A DNA stretch of 64,000 nt from Caulochytrium protostelioides (taxonomy: Eukaryota; Chytridiomycota; Caulochytriomycetes; Caulochytriales; Caulochytriaceae): the NCBI GenBank assembly GCA_003615045.1, contig ML014191.1, positions 1 through 64,000 on the forward strand, in the 5' to 3' direction. Position numbers and translations under genes: made by a program. The notes below the pieces were generated by a model. That model saw nothing but the letters and a program-made list of their open reading frames with translations. It made no database searches and had not been told where the DNA came from. Below, piece by piece: positions 1 through 9,340 of the stretch (positions are counted from its first letter, which is position 1; the number at the start of each line of letters is the position of its first letter).

Positions 1-505
1 ATATGACGAGAACGCGCATGCTATCGAAGAATGGAACAGAATAAAACTCCGTTACAGACGTTCCATTGTGGAGGCGAATGCATGGAGCCGGGAGGGCATG
101 AAGCGTCCTCCCCAAAAATCGCAGCCGCCCCTTCATAATCCTGATCCCTCTGAAGGGGCGGGCGCTCGTTCTAACTCTAGGCTTCGTCGTGGCCCTGGCT
201 CTGATTCTGGCGTTCATACTGGCATTCATACTGGCATTCATACCAGTTTACCGCCTGGCCTTCATAATCAAGCCATCCTTCGTGCACCGTTCGACCCGGA
301 TTATCTTGCACCGAATCCCACTCCTGGAGATGTTCGAAATTCATGAAATGATCGATTTGCGCTGTGACGGGAATCGCTGTCGTGTCAGGTCGTCTCAAGG
401 GAGAGCCTCTATGTTTACATAAACCATTATAAAGTCGCAAAGTTTGCCGCCTTTCAGCGGGCGTGCGAAGGGAAAACTTTGAGGTTCTGGCCGTGCTCAG
501 GCGTC
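1..505. other. Gene-free left edge
   Basis: I see no supportable gene here. A short 12-bp tandem (unit ctggcattcata, about three copies) lies near 204-246 and makes a small open frame on either strand look repetitive. The stretch lies 3' of the Chibby-like gene and may hold its 3' untranslated region. Confidence 0.4.
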
Positions 506-1517
506 CTAGGACCGGTCGGCAAGCAAGGCCGATTTGGCAAGATCCAACCGCGTATGAGCGAGCTACACAGGCCTCCGGCGGACGGCGCCATGAGATGATG
601 GGCGCGTGGGCACCGCGGCGAGCAGACCGATATCAAGAAAAGCAAACAACCATGTGAGTTCGATGAGTTCGATGTCCGAGGGTTGACACCTGGGTCAAAA
701 GAAAGCGGAGCACCTTCCGCCCCCCACGTGGGACAGCACGTACCATGTCCATCGCCACCTGGAGCCGGTACTTGAGAACCCGGTTCTCGCGCTCCAGATG
801 GACGTTCCGCTCGCGCAGGCTGCGCAGAGCGCCATCGCCCGTCATGCGCCACCCGCGCTCGCTCTGCCCGGGAACGCCCGGGTCGCCATCGAAGACGAGG
901 TTGACGTCGCCGAGCGTCAGCGCGATCGACCGTGCGCTCTCGAGGGCCGCCGGTGTCGCGGGCACGCCGCCGCCGCCGCCGGCCACCGCACTCATCGGCA
1001 TCATCGGCGTCATCGGCGCCATGGACGGCATCGGCACCGACGGCATCGGCACCGGCGCCCCGCTCATACCCGAGGCCGCCACCGCGGCGGCCGAATACGT
1101 CGGATAGGCCGAGACGGGCGTCATGCTCACCGACGGCATGCCGGCCGCGCTGAACATTGGCCCAGCCGTCGCCGGCGCGGCGTGCGGGGGGTGGCTGTGG
1201 CTGTGAGAGTGAGAGTGAGAGTGAGAGTGACTGTGGCCGTGACTCGCAGGGCGGCTGGATCGCGAGGGGCTGCGGCTGCGGCTCCGCGCGGGTGATGCAG
1301 ACCGCGGGTGGTGGATATAGTGGTGGTCACTGGGCGATCGGAGGCCGCCCGCGGCACTCCAGGGCGCCGCGGCGGCGGGCGCGGCCGCTGGGCCATAGCC
1401 ATAGATCGCGGGCGACGGCGGCGCCGCCATGGCGAGCGGCGTTTTCGGAGACAGGCCAATGGTCTCCGAGAAGCGACGACCGGAGCGTGTCAGTGATTCG
1501 AGCACCATGGTGGCCAC
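506..1517 (-). CDS. Chibby-like basal-body coiled-coil protein
   Basis: Predicted 276-residue protein in two exons, 744-1517 and 506-562, joined by a GTACGT...TAG intron of 181 nt in phase 0. The C-terminal 80 residues resemble the Chibby family: a segment LTLGDVNLVFDGDPG, a conserved Trp, then a heptad stretch LRERNVHLERENRVLKYRL followed by QVAMDM. The second exon continues it as LAHTRLDLAKSALLADRS. The motif SPKTP near residue 23 recalls the N terminus of animal Chibby. Residues 30-190 are low complexity, with an Arg-Ser stretch and a His-Ser run (93-110) encoded by a gtgaga repeat. Chibby acts at the distal appendages of basal bodies in ciliated cells, so a flagellated zoospore is implied. 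The exon-2 boundary is inferred from splice signals; without it the frame reads on to a stop at 633. Confidence 0.66.
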
Positions 1518-2501
1518 GGGCGGTCGTCCGGGTGTGTTGATAGCGAGGCAGCTTTGGGCAGCGAGGAAGAAGATTGCGGTGGGCAGGACGAGCTGCGTCG
1601 GGGTGGCGCGGCGGTCGGCGGGGCGTCCGGTGCGGGCATCGACATCAGTGGATTGATGGCATCTCTTCTAGATGCGATGCGATGTGATAACAAAAAAAGA
1701 CATTCTGCACGAGGGTCATGGCAACGATGGCGCTGCCGGCGTCGATGCAGGACCACGCCACACGCATCCAAATCACCGTGGCGGCGATGACGATGACGAC
1801 GACGACGACGACGACGACGAAGGGCGATCCGGCTTCGGCGCGCCCGTCCCCTGGACCTGAGGGCGCCGCGGCCGGTGGCGCCGATCCCCACTCTTGCGCC
1901 GGGCACCGTCGGGCGTCGTTGGCCGTCGCCTGCGTGGCCAACCGTCCGATCAGCGGTCACGTCGGCTGCCGGACGCGCGGTCGGCGTCTTGACCACGGGG
2001 GAGGTCGCCGCCACCCGGCGGCCCTTTAAATCTGCTGTGGAAACTCCGCCGCCGCCGCCGCCGTCACCACCTCCACGACCACCACCGCCGCCGCCGCCGC
2101 CGCCGCCGACATTGTCGCTTGTTGTCGCTGTGGTGGCGACCGTCGCGACCGCCGTATGAAGCGACGCGATCGGTGTGCGTGACGAGCGCAGCACGGATGG
2201 CATCCGTCGTGGCCGCGGCCGATCGGCAGCCGCGATGCGAGAGGCGGCTCGGGCGTGGCCCGAGCATTCGTCCGTGTCCAGCTGGACCATCCTCGGAGGC
2301 ACGCTGCTTCGGCTTGCCGCTTCGGCGCGTCACGTCGCCGAGGCCTGGGGGGGTCGGCATGCGAGGGGTGCCATCCGGGCGAGACGAGGCGAGTGGAGGC
2401 GAGGCGAGGCGCCGAGACCACCGGACGCGAGTCTCCGCGGATCGCTGCCAGCGCGCAGGGCCATGGGATGGCGGTCACGTGCGCGCGTGCCAGCACGTGG
2501 C

Positions 2502-2526
2502 GGTCGGGTCGGGTCGGGTCGGGTCG
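2502..2526. repeat. (GGTCG)n pentanucleotide repeat
   Basis: Five consecutive copies of the pentamer ggtcg/gggtc, visible directly in the sequence. No function is evident. Confidence 0.85.
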
Positions 2527-2582
2527 GCTGGCGGAGGCCGGGCGAGGGTCCTTCGCTGGGCGGCGCGCGGTGATCAGGGACG

Positions 2583-2646
2583 CCATACCATGCCATGTCA
2601 TGCCATACCATGCCATGCCATGCTATGCCATGCCATGCTATGCCCT
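2583..2646. repeat. CCATG-type minisatellite
   Basis: A run of about twelve imperfect pentamers (ccatg, ccata, ctatg, tcatg). A shorter stretch of similar character occurs at 44377-44413. Confidence 0.85.
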
Positions 2647-3450
2647 GCCGGGCCGAGCGTCACGCGACGAGCATGCGCCGCAGCCGTGCCGCCGACGCCT
2701 TCGCGGCGGCGGCCGGGCCGACGAGCGCGCGCCACCGGACGCCGGCTAAGCCCCGCGGCGCCCGTGGACCGGCGCCCGTGAACACCGCGGGCAGACCGAG
2801 CGATGGGCGGCGGCGTCGGCGGGCGGCGGGCGGCGGCGTCGGCGGGCGGCGGCGTCGGCGGCGTCGGCGGCGCCTGCCCGTGGCGACGGACTCCCCACCG
2901 AGGGTCTCGCGACGCCGTTCGGGCGACTGCCACGCGGTCGGCGGCGACCGGCCGTGGTGCCGTGGGTCTCGCGGGTCTCGCCGCGGGTCGTCCCTGGCGC
3001 CGCGACGCACAAGCCCGACCTCGCGTCGCTGTCGCTGACGGTCGCTGACGCGGCGGGCATCCTTCACCGGCCTCGCCCTGGCGGAGAGGGTCATGGCCTG
3101 CCCGTCCCGGCACGACGCCCGTGGTGCTGCGCGCTGCTCCGCCGCGCTACGGCTCCCGCCTCCCACCGCGGGTTCTCCTCCAAGCTGGCGCCTCCTCCGG
3201 TGCCTCCGGTCGTCCCGAAGTGACCTGCCGACGCCGTGGTGCCCGCGGCAGCCGCGGTCCGTCCCTGGCAGCCCCGCGACCGCGCCTCGGCCGGCTGGTG
3301 GGGAGTGCGCGGCGGGCGCCGCTCCTGTCCGACGAAAGGTCCCGCGACTCGCAGACGCTGCCGACGTCTCGCCCGATCGCTCGACGAGCGCGCGGCGCAC
3401 GCTCGCTGCCCGTCGTATCGTCGCATCTGCCCCCAACCGGCGCCGCTCGC

Positions 3451-5115
3451 ATGGCCACGCACGTCGACCCGCCGCGCGCCGAATCGGCCGACGATCGCAT
3501 GGCGTCAATACCGCTCGCGCGGCCACGGCCGCCCTCCTCGCCGACGGCCGCCGCTCCACATCCCCCGTTGCCGCCTCCCGTCGCCGCGGCCGCCGCCGCC
3601 GCTGCGGAGGCGGAGGCGGCGGCGCCACCGCGGCCGGCGGCCGACGCCGCCGACGCCGAGACCGACAGCGATCGCGTCAAGCGAAAATACCAGTGCCAAG
3701 GCTGTCCGCGCCGGTTCCGCCGCTCAGAGCACCTGGGCCGCCACGTCCGCACGCACGACCTCGTCAAGCCGTTCCCCTGCCCGATCTGTCTCCGCAGCTT
3801 CGCGCGCGCCGACGCGCTGAAGCGGCATGCCAAGGTCCATCGCGACCGCATCACCCGCAGCGAGTACGTCTCGCTCGCCGCCACGGCGCCGCGGCCTTCC
3901 GGCCGCCCGGAGGGCTCCCCCGCGCCCATGGCGGCTGCAGCGCCGCTCACCGCGTACCCCGCCGCACCCATCGCCTCCATACCGCCGTCCCTGGCACCGC
4001 CCTTGGCGCCCCGGTATCCACCGCCCGAGGAGGCGCGCTCGGGCCCACCGCATCCCGCGGCGCCAACGGCCGGTCTGGCGCCTGTCCGTCCCGCTCTCGT
4101 CGTCCCGCTCTCGCGGGAGCTGGACGGCATCGCCGATGACTTCCGTCTGCGCCCGCCCGCCGCCCCGTCCGCGGCGCTGCTGGCTCTTCAGCCGGGGCCG
4201 CCGCCGCCGCCAGCATCATCCTCGTCATCCTCCTATACGGCGACCGCTGCGACCGCGATCTGCGACTGTCCTACGCCGTGCGCGTCCGTCGATGGCCCGC
4301 CGCTCCTTCTGCCGCCACCGCCGCCGCCGTCACCACCACCACCACCGCCACCCCGCTCGCCGCCACGGCAGTCCGCGGCCTCGCCGCCTCCCCAAACGCC
4401 CGTGCTCCCGACGCACGGCAGCGCGGCCCACGGCCCCACCACCTGTCCGCTGCTGCCGTGTCCCTTCGTCGTCGCCGCGGCCATCGGCAGCCGCCGTCGG
4501 CGGCGGCGCCGTCGCCGACGGCGACTCCAGCTCGAGTCCCTCCTGAGGCCGCCCTCCCGCTCGTCGTCACGCTCGCTCTCGCCGTCGTCCTCGCCATCCC
4601 CGCCGCCATCACGCTCGCCGCTGCCGTCGCCGACGCTCGCGCTCGCGCTCGCGCCGCGGCCAGCGGCGCCGTTGTCCGTGCGCCCGACCGCCTCCGTCGC
4701 GCCCCTAGCGCCGCTGCCTCGCGCCGCGGCGGCCGCCACGGGGTCCTCGGTTGCCTCCATGGCGGCCGCCGCCACCGCCCATGCCGCCGTCGACGCGCCC
4801 GCCTGGCGTGAGCGGCTGGCAGCGCTGAACGAGCGGCGCTCCCGCGCGGTCCTCGAAGGGCTCCGTGTGCCGCGCACGCCGCTGCGGGCTGCCGTGGCTC
4901 CGGCCGCCGAGCGGGAGGCCCTGGCTCCGGCCATCGCCGGTCCGCGGCCCTCCCGCGCCGGCCTGGCCAGCGTGGCCAAACGCGGGCCTGCGACGCTCCT
5001 GATGGCGCTGGACCAGGACTGCTGCTGCTGCGCGGCGACGGCAGCGGCCGCCGCGGCCGCCGCGACATCGACGCTGATTCCGCCACGCATTGCGATCTCC
5101 GACCTCATCAATTGA
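3451..5115 (+). CDS. C2H2 zinc-finger protein, two fingers, low-complexity tail
   Basis: 554 residues from the ATG at 3451; the frame is open upstream to 3121, so a longer start is possible. Two adjacent classical C2H2 fingers: C82, C85, H98, H102 (CQGCPRRFRRSEHLGRHVRTH without its last residue fits the pattern) and C110, C113, H126, H130, joined by DLVKPFP, close to the TGEKPF-type linker. The pair resembles fungal Msn2/Com2/Mig-type regulators that bind short GC- or stress-type elements. A basic patch KRK precedes finger 1. The remaining ~420 residues are Pro, Ala, Ser and Arg homopolymer stretches with no domain. It is probably a nuclear DNA-binding regulator, but its targets cannot be read from the sequence. 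It is convergent with the carnitine acetyltransferase gene. Confidence 0.75.
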   Translation: MATHVDPPRAESADDRMASIPLARPRPPSSPTAAAPHPPLPPPVAAAAAAAAEAEAAAPPRPAADAADAETDSDRVKRKYQCQGCPRRFRRSEHLGRHVRTHDLVKPFPCPICLRSFARADALKRHAKVHRDRITRSEYVSLAATAPRPSGRPEGSPAPMAAAAPLTAYPAAPIASIPPSLAPPLAPRYPPPEEARSGPPHPAAPTAGLAPVRPALVVPLSRELDGIADDFRLRPPAAPSAALLALQPGPPPPPASSSSSSYTATAATAICDCPTPCASVDGPPLLLPPPPPPSPPPPPPPRSPPRQSAASPPPQTPVLPTHGSAAHGPTTCPLLPCPFVVAAAIGSRRRRRRRRRRRLQLESLLRPPSRSSSRSLSPSSSPSPPPSRSPLPSPTLALALAPRPAAPLSVRPTASVAPLAPLPRAAAAATGSSVASMAAAATAHAAVDAPAWRERLAALNERRSRAVLEGLRVPRTPLRAAVAPAAEREALAPAIAGPRPSRAGLASVAKRGPATLLMALDQDCCCCAATAAAAAAAATSTLIPPRIAISDLIN

Positions 5116-5218
5116 TTGTTTTTTTTTCTTTACTTGACGTCTTGCCACGCGACCCATGGCTAGTGCTGCTGAACTGGGTGGTGTGGTGCACGCCGCTCGC
5201 TCTCATCCGGGCTCGTAT

Positions 5219-5224
5219 CTCTCT

Positions 5225-5274
<50 letters not shown>

Positions 5275-5280
5275 CTCTCC
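5219..5280. repeat. (CT)n microsatellite between convergent genes
   Basis: About 60 nt of almost pure ct dinucleotides with a few g interruptions, lying between the 3' ends of the C2H2 gene and the carnitine acetyltransferase gene. Confidence 0.95.
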
Positions 5281-5403
5281 TTCGTGGTCGTGGTCCATTT
5301 GTTTCATTTTCTCTGCTTTGGTGATGTGGATTGGCTGATGGGAGGATGGGACCCACGGTGGGTGGCGCGTTCGCCGCTGCGCGCGCGGTAGCCTGAGCCG
5401 CGT

Positions 5404-7593
5404 CTAAGCGGCGTCTGGGGCGGTGGCCGCGAACACGACCTGCATGCGGTCCAGCGCGTCGCGAAGTCGGGCCTTCCACTGGCGCTGATGGGCGCGCGGG
5501 AAGCCGCTCGTGATGGTGAACTGGAGCGCGTCGTCGCGCAGCAGGTACGCGATGCCCTCGCCGTCGGGGACCGACGGGCCCCAGCCGTACCCGGCGAGGC
5601 CGGTCGCGGGCACCTGCGACGTGGCGAGAGCCCAGTGACCCGTCGCGTGCAGCGCCGCGTCCGACAACAGCGCCGGCAGGGCGTCGTCCCCCTCGTCGCC
5701 GTCGTCGCCACCGCCACGCTGCCGCAGGCCCAGCAGGTGCCGGTCCACGCCCTGCGCCGCCTGGCTGTTGCGCATCAGGGCGGTGTGCTGGGCGGCGGCT
5801 TTGCGTCCGAGCCGGCCCTGCGCGGCCAGGGACTGTCGCGGGTCCTGCATGGCCGTGACCCACGCGACGGTCGCTGGAGTCACGACGCGCAGCACGTCGG
5901 TCCGGCCCTCGGCAAACCGCCGCGTGTGCACGCTCTCGTAGGTCGGCCGCGGCGCCGCGCCGTGGACGCCGGCCGACGCGAGCTGCAGCGCGAGCTGCGT
6001 GTACGCGTCCGGCGAGCAGCGCCACCGCTTGATGGCCGCCGTGCCGTACGCCGTGTAGACGAGCACGGCGAGGTCGTGGGCCGCGACGCGCGCCGTCCAC
6101 GCCGCCTCCGCCGCCGCGACGGCCGCACGCAGCGCTGCGGCCGGCGCGCCGTGGCCCCAGCGAAACGCCAGACGGCGCGGCGGCGAGACTGACACGCCGA
6201 GCGCGCATGGCGGCGCTGGTGATGGCGACGGCGGCGATGTGGACGGCGAGGGCGGCGCGGGCGCTGGCGGCGCTGATGTCGCCGCAGGCATGGTCGACGC
6301 CGGGGCACTGGCGACCCACGCACACAGACGTGCCGTGGGCGTCGCGTCAATTCGCGCGTGTTCACCCAAGAACCCGGCGCGGCCGTCCGCAAAGACAATG
6401 AAGTGGAAGCTCTTGTCCCAGAAGCGGTTGCCGCCGTGGCTCTCGCCAGGCCCGGCGTCCGCGGCGGCCGGCGGTGTCCGCGGGCGGCGGCGGCGGCCAT
6501 GCCAGCAGGCGCGGCTCCGTTCCTCGATCGTCGCGGGCGCATCGTCGTCCAGCGCGACGCAGAACGCCGCCGTCTCGATGGCGTCGAGCGCGGCGGCGTT
6601 CGCCGCGTCGGCCGCCAGCAGGGCTTGGCGCGACTCGAACCACGCGTCGCGTGACGCCGCCGTCAGCCAGCCGACCGGCACATCGTCGTCGGCGTCGCCA
6701 GCGTCGTTGGCGGCCACAGCAGACCCGTCGGCGCTGGCCGAGGCAGACCCGCGCGGCGCCGTCGTCGCGAGGACATGGGCAACGGCCGTCTCCAGCTCGG
6801 GAACGGTGAGCGGCCGCCGCCCGCCGGCCGCCGTCGCCGCGGGCGTGGTGGTGGGCAGCGCAAAGAATTGACCGTGGCGGATCAGGACGACGTGGTCATG
6901 GCGCAGCGGATCCGCGGTCCGGAGATCGTCGTCGCCGCGGCCGGGGACGCGCGTCGCATGGAAGAGGTACCGGTACTGTGCCATGCACAGCGGTGCGCCG
7001 CCGCGCTCGCGGTCGGGGGGCAGCGTGCCGTCGAGGATCGCCGCGCGGAACTCCATGGCAGCGGCCACCAAAGCCGCGGCGCGGCGCGCGGCCGGCGGCG
7101 CCGACGTCCGGGGCGGCGCCGCCTCATGGCGAGCCGCCGCCGCCGGCACCGCGGCGTCGACGGCGATGGCCGGGTCGTCCTCGAGCACCATGAAGAAGGA
7201 GGTCCCGAGGGGCAACGGGGCACGGGAGGCCAGGTACGCGCCGTGGGTCCACCAGTCGATCAGCCAGGAGGACTGGCGGGCGCGGGCGGCGCGGGCCTCG
7301 AGGCGGCGCTGGCGGGCGCGCGTCGCGGGGTCGTCGAGGAAGGGTGCGATGCGCGACCGCAGCGCCGCGAACGCCTTCGGCGGCAGCAGCGCCGACGCAT
7401 TGATGACCAGCAGCGCGCACGTATGCGCGAGCGCCGGCACCGGCAGCCGCGGCAGCGCCATCTGGTGGGCAAACGTGGTGCCCGGCGGCGCGAGCGCCCG
7501 GGAGGTCGACGGCGGCAGCGGCGACGGCGGCCGCGAATCAAAGCCGCCGTCAGCGGCGGCGGCCGCCGCAGCCGTCGGCAGCCGTCGGACCAT
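5404..7593 (-). CDS. Carnitine O-acetyltransferase
   Basis: 729 residues in one open frame. It transfers acetyl groups between CoA and carnitine for shuttling between peroxisome, cytosol and mitochondrion. Family hallmarks appear in order: an N-terminal TFAHQMALPRLPVPAL block (substrate tunnel start), WLIDWWTHGAYL, a MVLEDDP segment, NRFWDKSFHFIVF, the catalytic histidine H412 in GEHARIDATP, a CoA-binding YGTAAIKRW...SPDAYTQLALQLA region, PTYESVHTRRFAEGRTDVLR, and the C-terminal ATSQVP then GYGWGPSVPDGEGIAYLL. Length is somewhat above the usual 600-670 because of Ala/Pro insertions near residues 280-330 and 430-460. There is no SKL-type peroxisomal ending (it ends PDAA), and the N terminus is Ala-rich without a clear presequence, so compartment is uncertain. 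Confidence 0.93.
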   Translation of the reverse strand: MVRRLPTAAAAAAADGGFDSRPPSPLPPSTSRALAPPGTTFAHQMALPRLPVPALAHTCALLVINASALLPPKAFAALRSRIAPFLDDPATRARQRRLEARAARARQSSWLIDWWTHGAYLASRAPLPLGTSFFMVLEDDPAIAVDAAVPAAAARHEAAPPRTSAPPAARRAAALVAAAMEFRAAILDGTLPPDRERGGAPLCMAQYRYLFHATRVPGRGDDDLRTADPLRHDHVVLIRHGQFFALPTTTPAATAAGGRRPLTVPELETAVAHVLATTAPRGSASASADGSAVAANDAGDADDDVPVGWLTAASRDAWFESRQALLAADAANAAALDAIETAAFCVALDDDAPATIEERSRACWHGRRRRPRTPPAAADAGPGESHGGNRFWDKSFHFIVFADGRAGFLGEHARIDATPTARLCAWVASAPASTMPAATSAPPAPAPPSPSTSPPSPSPAPPCALGVSVSPPRRLAFRWGHGAPAAALRAAVAAAEAAWTARVAAHDLAVLVYTAYGTAAIKRWRCSPDAYTQLALQLASAGVHGAAPRPTYESVHTRRFAEGRTDVLRVVTPATVAWVTAMQDPRQSLAAQGRLGRKAAAQHTALMRNSQAAQGVDRHLLGLRQRGGGDDGDEGDDALPALLSDAALHATGHWALATSQVPATGLAGYGWGPSVPDGEGIAYLLRDDALQFTITSGFPRAHQRQWKARLRDALDRMQVVFAATAPDAA

Positions 7594-8256
7594 GGGTTGG
7601 CGTCGGCAGGGACCTCAATGCAACGCGACGAGCGCGCGGAACGCCGTGCAGAGCGGAGTTGCGGAGGGAGCGGCGGCGCTGCAGCGCCGGCCGCGGCATC
7701 CGGCCTACAGATCGAGGTCCGCCGCTGTCGCCGCGGCCGCCGCCGTCGTCGCTGAACTCGCGGCGCATGCTTCAGCGCATCTCCTTCATGCGCCTGATCA
7801 GCGGCAGCCGCCCTGACGGCAGCCGCCTCACCACCACGCGGCCGGGAGGAGACCCAAACGGTGGCAGTGAGTCGTGCCAGCGGCAATGGCAGCGACGACG
7901 ACGACGACGGCGGCGGCGGTGGCAACGGCAGCCGAGGCGGCGGCGGTAGCGGCGGAGATGGCGGCGGCGGCGGCGGCGACGGCGCCAACCTTCTCCACTA
8001 ACGCCGTCGGCGTAAACACCCGCGCGGCCGTGCCCGACGACGGCGTCCTGGTGAACGCCACCGCACGGGACGATGGCAGCCGCGGCATGGACGGCGCCAC
8101 CGACCTGCATGGCGCGCGGCCATGCATGGCGGCCTTCTCGGCAGCCTGCCTGCGCGGTCCTCATGAAGGGGTGCCGGAAAAGGGGTCCAAGCCGCGCTCC
8201 CGTGCTGCCATTGCTGCTGCTGCTGCTGCTGCTGCCATTGCTGCTGCTGCCGCTGC

Positions 8257-8306
<50 letters not shown>

Positions 8307-8633
8307 GTGCGCCCCGTGTTACCCCGCACCGTTGGTCGTGCCTAGCCCGCCGCAGGGCCCGCGCCCAGGTCGCCTTCTTCATGTCGGCCGCCGTGGCCAC
8401 GGCCAGCTCCAGACCGCCGCCGCCGCCGCCGCTACCGAGGCTCCTGCCGCCGCGGCTCATGCCGATGCTGATGCGATAGACGGTTCTAGAAGGTCACACG
8501 GCCGGGTCTAGGCTTCCATTATAACTCCCGTCACACCGGTCGATGCCGATCAGTTAACCGCAAACGACGCGCGACGGCTGACCTTCTTTGGCGGATCACC
8601 GCGGCTCGGCGACGTCGACTGGGCGGCGCCGCG
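7594..8633. other. Intergenic, poly-Ala/poly-Gly coding-like tracts
   Basis: No gene I can support. gct/gcc/ggc triplet runs (about 8213-8302) give long Ala or Gly frames on both strands. On the minus strand a frame ending near 7772 reads VVVRRLPSGRLPLIRRMKEMR minus its first residue and another near 8360 reads MKKATWARALRRAR. These could be exons of a small basic protein, but I could not join them with convincing splice sites. The last 130 bp should carry the promoter of the MEA1-like gene. Confidence 0.35.
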
Positions 8634-8868
8634 ATGCCCACGGTCTCGCCGGCACGAGCGCCTACGGCGCCGGGCGACGCGTTCCCCGCGAGCGATGGCG
8701 TCGACGGCCACGGCTACGGCGCCGCTGGCGCCCGTATGAACGCCGATCGCGGCAGCCGCGATGAAAGCGGCCACGGCCTCGACCTCGAGCCCGTCCACGA
8801 TGACGCGGACGACTACGGCGCGCCCGTCGGCCACGGCTACATGGCGCTGGGCGATGAGGCCAACTCGA

Positions 8869-8906
<38 letters not shown>

Positions 8907-9263
8907 AGCAACAGCAACAGCGACGCCGGTGACGGTGACGGTGACGGCACCGCGCGACCACGAACGGCGGCGACGCCATGGGCGCTCCCCGCATCCGTCG
9001 CAGCGGCGGCGGCCGCAGCGCCCATGGAGCCGGCGACGCGAGCGGCCATCGCGCGCATCATGGCGTCGATGCCCATCCCGGCGTCCGCCGTGCCCGCGTG
9101 GGCGCACCACATCCCCGAGCGATTGTGGATTCCGTCCATGGCCCATGACGCGAGCACGGTGCCCGCCGATGCCGCCGATGCCGCTGGTCCGGCCGACGCC
9201 GTCGTCGACGCCGTGGTCATGCCATCCGCGCCGTCACCCAGCAGCCCTCGCGATTCTGTGTAA
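8634..9263 (+). CDS. MEA1-like (male-enhanced antigen 1) family protein
   Basis: 209 residues, single exon. The match to MEA1 lies in two blocks: HGYMALG (animal form GYSYQPL) and a C-terminal MEPATRAAIARIMASMPIP followed by PAWAHHIPERLW, which parallels the animal MDPEHVELVKRTMAGVSLP...VPAWAREISDAQW. Between them is an acidic run of twelve Asp (gac repeat near 8874-8912) and an Ala stretch. The animal protein is small, acidic and of poorly understood function, so none is assigned here. Start at 8634 is the first ATG; M35 is an alternative. The gene is convergent with the DNAJC11 gene, with only 77 bp between stop codons. Confidence 0.68.
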
Positions 9264-9340
9264 GTCATATCATTCGAGGATGGATCGATCATGCAGGCCT
9301 CCGTTGTCCTTGGACACGTCGTCGGCACGCCAGCCCCTGG

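Larger units (their letters stand above)
1518..3450. other. Low-complexity intergenic region
   Basis: No supportable gene. Open frames on both strands are made of Arg, Pro, Ala or Gly runs produced by GC trinucleotide tracts (gac/gat near 1785-1822, ccg near 2041-2110, ggc near 2805-2870). Long uninterrupted frames are expected by chance at this GC content. The right part probably carries the promoter and 5' leader of the C2H2 gene. Confidence 0.45.

Noticed and set aside
1490-2616. Long minus-strand frames with Val and Gly runs
   Set aside because: Made of trinucleotide repeats; no family match, and competing frames are equally open.
7772-8329. Gly/Ser/Arg frame on the minus strand between CRAT and the MEA1-like gene
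   Set aside because: The poly-Gly start comes from a ggc repeat; only the last ~25 codons look like protein and no splice model could be fixed.
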